A program made the position numbers and the translations under genes. A DNA stretch of 64,000 nt. It comes from Odoribacter splanchnicus DSM 20712. GTDB lineage: Bacteria > Bacteroidota > Bacteroidia > Bacteroidales > Marinifilaceae. The stretch covers positions 3,286,001 through 3,350,000 of the forward strand of contig NC_015160.1 of NCBI RefSeq assembly GCF_000190535.1, read 5' to 3'. Shown piece after piece: positions 62,348-64,000 of the stretch. How positions within the stretch are numbered: the stretch's first letter is position 1; each line of letters begins with the position of its first letter. A model generated the notes under the pieces. That model saw only the letters and a program-made list of their open reading frames with translations, did not search any database and was not told the DNA's origin.

Positions 62348-63307
62348 ATGAGAGTAGGAATTGCCGGAGCTGCCGGTTATACAGCGGGGGAATTGATCCG
62401 GATACTGATCGGTCACCCCGGAGCAGAACTCAGATATATTCAGAGTGAATCCCACCAGGGATTGCCGGTATATAAAGTACATCAAGATTTGTTGTATTCC
62501 CGGCTTGTTTTCTCGGATATCGATTTTTCAGATATTGACGTACTCTTTCTCTGTATGGGACATGGGGTGTCGGGAAAATTTCTGAATGTTCATCCGATCC
62601 CTGCAAATGTGAAGATTATCGACCTTGGGAATGATTTTCGTTTGGAAAAGGAGTCCAACGGTTTTATTTATGGCCTGCCTGAGTTGTCCCGTGAAGAGAT
62701 TAGAAAGGGGCGATATGTAGCTAACCCGGGATGTTTCGCTACAGCCATCGAGCTGGGACTTATTCCGTTGGCTTCGATCGGGCGCTTACCGGAAGAGATT
62801 ACTGTTGTGGGGATTACCGGATCGACCGGTGCCGGCCAAAAGCCGACAGCAGATACTCATTTCAGTAATCGTTGTAATAATCTCTCCAATTATAAGGTTT
62901 TCACCCACCGGCATTTGGATGAAATCCGGGAGACTTTGGTGAGAGCAGGAGCAAAAGGCTTCCCCGATTTGGCTTTTGTACCGGTGAGGGGGTGCCATAC
63001 CCGGGGGATACTGGTCAATACGGTGATTCGTACGGATATTACGATCGAAAGCATTACAGCCCTTTATAAAGCTTATTATAATACACATCCTTTTGTATAT
63101 GTCTCTGACGAACCGTTGTATCTGAAACAAGTAGTGAATACGAACTACTGCTATATTCATATCTCTAAGCAAGGCGAACAAATGCTGATCACTTCAGTGA
63201 TCGACAACCTGCTGAAGGGGGCTTCCGGCCAGGCAGTTCAAAATATGAACTTGCTTTTTGGCCTGGAAGAAACAACCGGTCTCCGTCTGAAGGCCAACTA
63301 TTTTTGA
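62348..63307 (+). CDS. argC: N-acetyl(or succinyl)-gamma-glutamyl-phosphate reductase
   Basis: ArgC of 319 residues. The NADP loop is GIAGAAGYTAGELIRIL, and the catalytic Cys is in YVANPGCFATAIELGL. GSTGAGQKPTADTHFSNRCNN and FVPVRGCHTRGI are family motifs. It reduces the acyl-glutamyl phosphate to the semialdehyde. A hairpin with T's follows before argD. Confidence 0.96.
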   Translation: MRVGIAGAAGYTAGELIRILIGHPGAELRYIQSESHQGLPVYKVHQDLLYSRLVFSDIDFSDIDVLFLCMGHGVSGKFLNVHPIPANVKIIDLGNDFRLEKESNGFIYGLPELSREEIRKGRYVANPGCFATAIELGLIPLASIGRLPEEITVVGITGSTGAGQKPTADTHFSNRCNNLSNYKVFTHRHLDEIRETLVRAGAKGFPDLAFVPVRGCHTRGILVNTVIRTDITIESITALYKAYYNTHPFVYVSDEPLYLKQVVNTNYCYIHISKQGEQMLITSVIDNLLKGASGQAVQNMNLLFGLEETTGLRLKANYF

Positions 63308-63343
63308 CTGAAAGCCTGGAAGCGATGTTTCTTTCAGCTTTTT
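63308..63343 (+). terminator. Attenuator-like hairpin between argC and argD
   Basis: CTGAAAG (63308-63314) pairs with CTTTCAG (63331-63337), followed by CTTTTT. argD runs on in the same direction, so read-through is expected. Confidence 0.6.
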
Positions 63344-63361
63344 ACCTTTACCTTTTTTATT

Positions 63362-64000
63362 ATGGGATTATTCGAAGTTTATAGTTTATTGGATTTGGAA
63401 CCGGTAAAAGCCAAAGGAGCTTACCTCTGGGATAAAAATGGGGATAAATATCTTGATTTTTATGGAGGACATGCCGTGATTTCCATCGGTCACAGCCATC
63501 CGGTATATGTGGAGAAAATGACTCGCCAGCTGAATCGGATCGGTTTTTATTCGAATGCGGTGAGGAATCCTTTACAGGATGAATTGGCTTTGCTATTGGG
63601 AAAAGTTTCCGGTTATCCGGAATACAACTTATTCCTTTGCAATAGTGGAGCCGAAGCGAACGAAAATGCGTTGAAGCTGGCCTCTTTCATTACAGACCGG
63701 TCCAAAATACTGGCTATGAGAGCTGCGTTTCACGGTAGGACGAGTGTGGCGGTGGCGGTGACGGATAATCCGGCCATTCAAGCACCCTTGAACCGATGTC
63801 ATGAGGTGACTTTTATTGGATTGAACGATCGGAAGGCATTGGAAAGCGAGCTGGAGACCGGTGCTTATGCTGCTGTGATTGTCGAAGGTATACAGGGAGT
63901 CGGTGGTATACAAATGCCCGATACCGGTTTCTTGCAGTCGATGCGCGAACTTTGCACCTCTACAGGTACTCTGATGATTGTAGACGAAGTACAATCCGGA
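63362..64000 (+). CDS. argD: Acetyl(succinyl)ornithine aminotransferase, partial
   Basis: First 213 residues of a class III PLP aminotransferase; the window ends inside the gene. Visible: DKYLDFYGGHAVISIGHSHP, FLCNSGAEANENALKLA (PLP phosphate site), AFHGRTSVAVAVT and IVEGIQGVGGI followed by MIVDEVQSG (the PLP-binding Asp). The catalytic Lys lies beyond the window. It turns the acyl-glutamate semialdehyde into acyl-ornithine. Confidence 0.95.
   Translation, partial: MGLFEVYSLLDLEPVKAKGAYLWDKNGDKYLDFYGGHAVISIGHSHPVYVEKMTRQLNRIGFYSNAVRNPLQDELALLLGKVSGYPEYNLFLCNSGAEANENALKLASFITDRSKILAMRAAFHGRTSVAVAVTDNPAIQAPLNRCHEVTFIGLNDRKALESELETGAYAAVIVEGIQGVGGIQMPDTGFLQSMRELCTSTGTLMIVDEVQSG

Overview
The window comes from a Bacteroidetes (order Bacteroidales) chromosome, probably a gut member of the Odoribacter/Butyricimonas group; the genus is an inference from gene content, not proven. 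Supporting signs are many promoters of the Bacteroidetes type (TAnnTTTG at -7, often with TTG about 20 bases upstream), lipoproteins with short signal peptides, a BtuG-type surface B12 locus, an NVEALA/beta-propeller pair, Mpi-like serine invertases and tricorn-type proteases. No CRISPR array, rRNA or complete insertion sequence was seen.

Layout. (1) 1-2.6 kb: an OmpA-like outer-membrane protein facing a serine DNA invertase, with a candidate invertible promoter between them, then tRNA-Lys. (2) 2.7-16.9 kb: mostly housekeeping: yebC, an LRR protein, a LacI regulator with a degenerate GH13 lipoprotein, ahpC-ahpF, a thioesterase, tRNA-Val, an xth / Gfo-Idh-MocA / DUF362 operon, an M18 aminopeptidase, dps and an EamA exporter. 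(3) 17.0-30.6 kb: a cobalamin-riboswitch locus. A DUF4465 surface protein and two large lipoproteins lead it, then BtuG, BtuB, BtuF, BtuC, BtuD and a DUF2284 protein. A C10 cysteine protease and a small lipoprotein of quite different base composition sit between btuF and btuC. (4) 30.8-51.2 kb: a symporter, then a long efflux island: two coupled TetR genes, TolC, HlyD, two ABC-2 permeases, and a complete MFP-RND-TolC tripartite pump, followed, after a second invertase, by a second paralogous MFP-RND-TolC pump. (5) 51.3-53.0 kb: a decayed NVEALA gene, a 6-bladed propeller lipoprotein and an unrecognised fragment. (6) 53.2-60.1 kb, minus strand: tricorn protease homolog, a membrane-anchored LuxR-like regulator, a DUF2807 protein, glutamine synthetase. 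(7) 60.4-64 kb: an arginine biosynthesis operon (GNAT, argG, argC, argD, the last cut by the window end) behind a strong palindrome overlapping the promoter.

How the genes work together. In the B12 locus the surface lipoproteins would capture corrinoid, BtuG would pass it to the TonB-dependent BtuB, and BtuF-BtuC-BtuD would carry it into the cytoplasm; the riboswitch closes the loop. In the efflux island the two TetR proteins probably control themselves and the downstream pumps through a repeated 19-bp operator-like site. Several intercistronic hairpins (ahpC/ahpF, DUF4465/PKD, argC/argD) look like devices that set gene ratios within operons.

Most noteworthy: the candidate promoter inversion at 1411-1589, the C10 protease cassette inside the B12 operon, xth with no AUG/GUG/UUG start, the GH13 pseudoenzyme, the NVEALA pseudogene, and an overlooked 55-residue ORF at 32464-32631.
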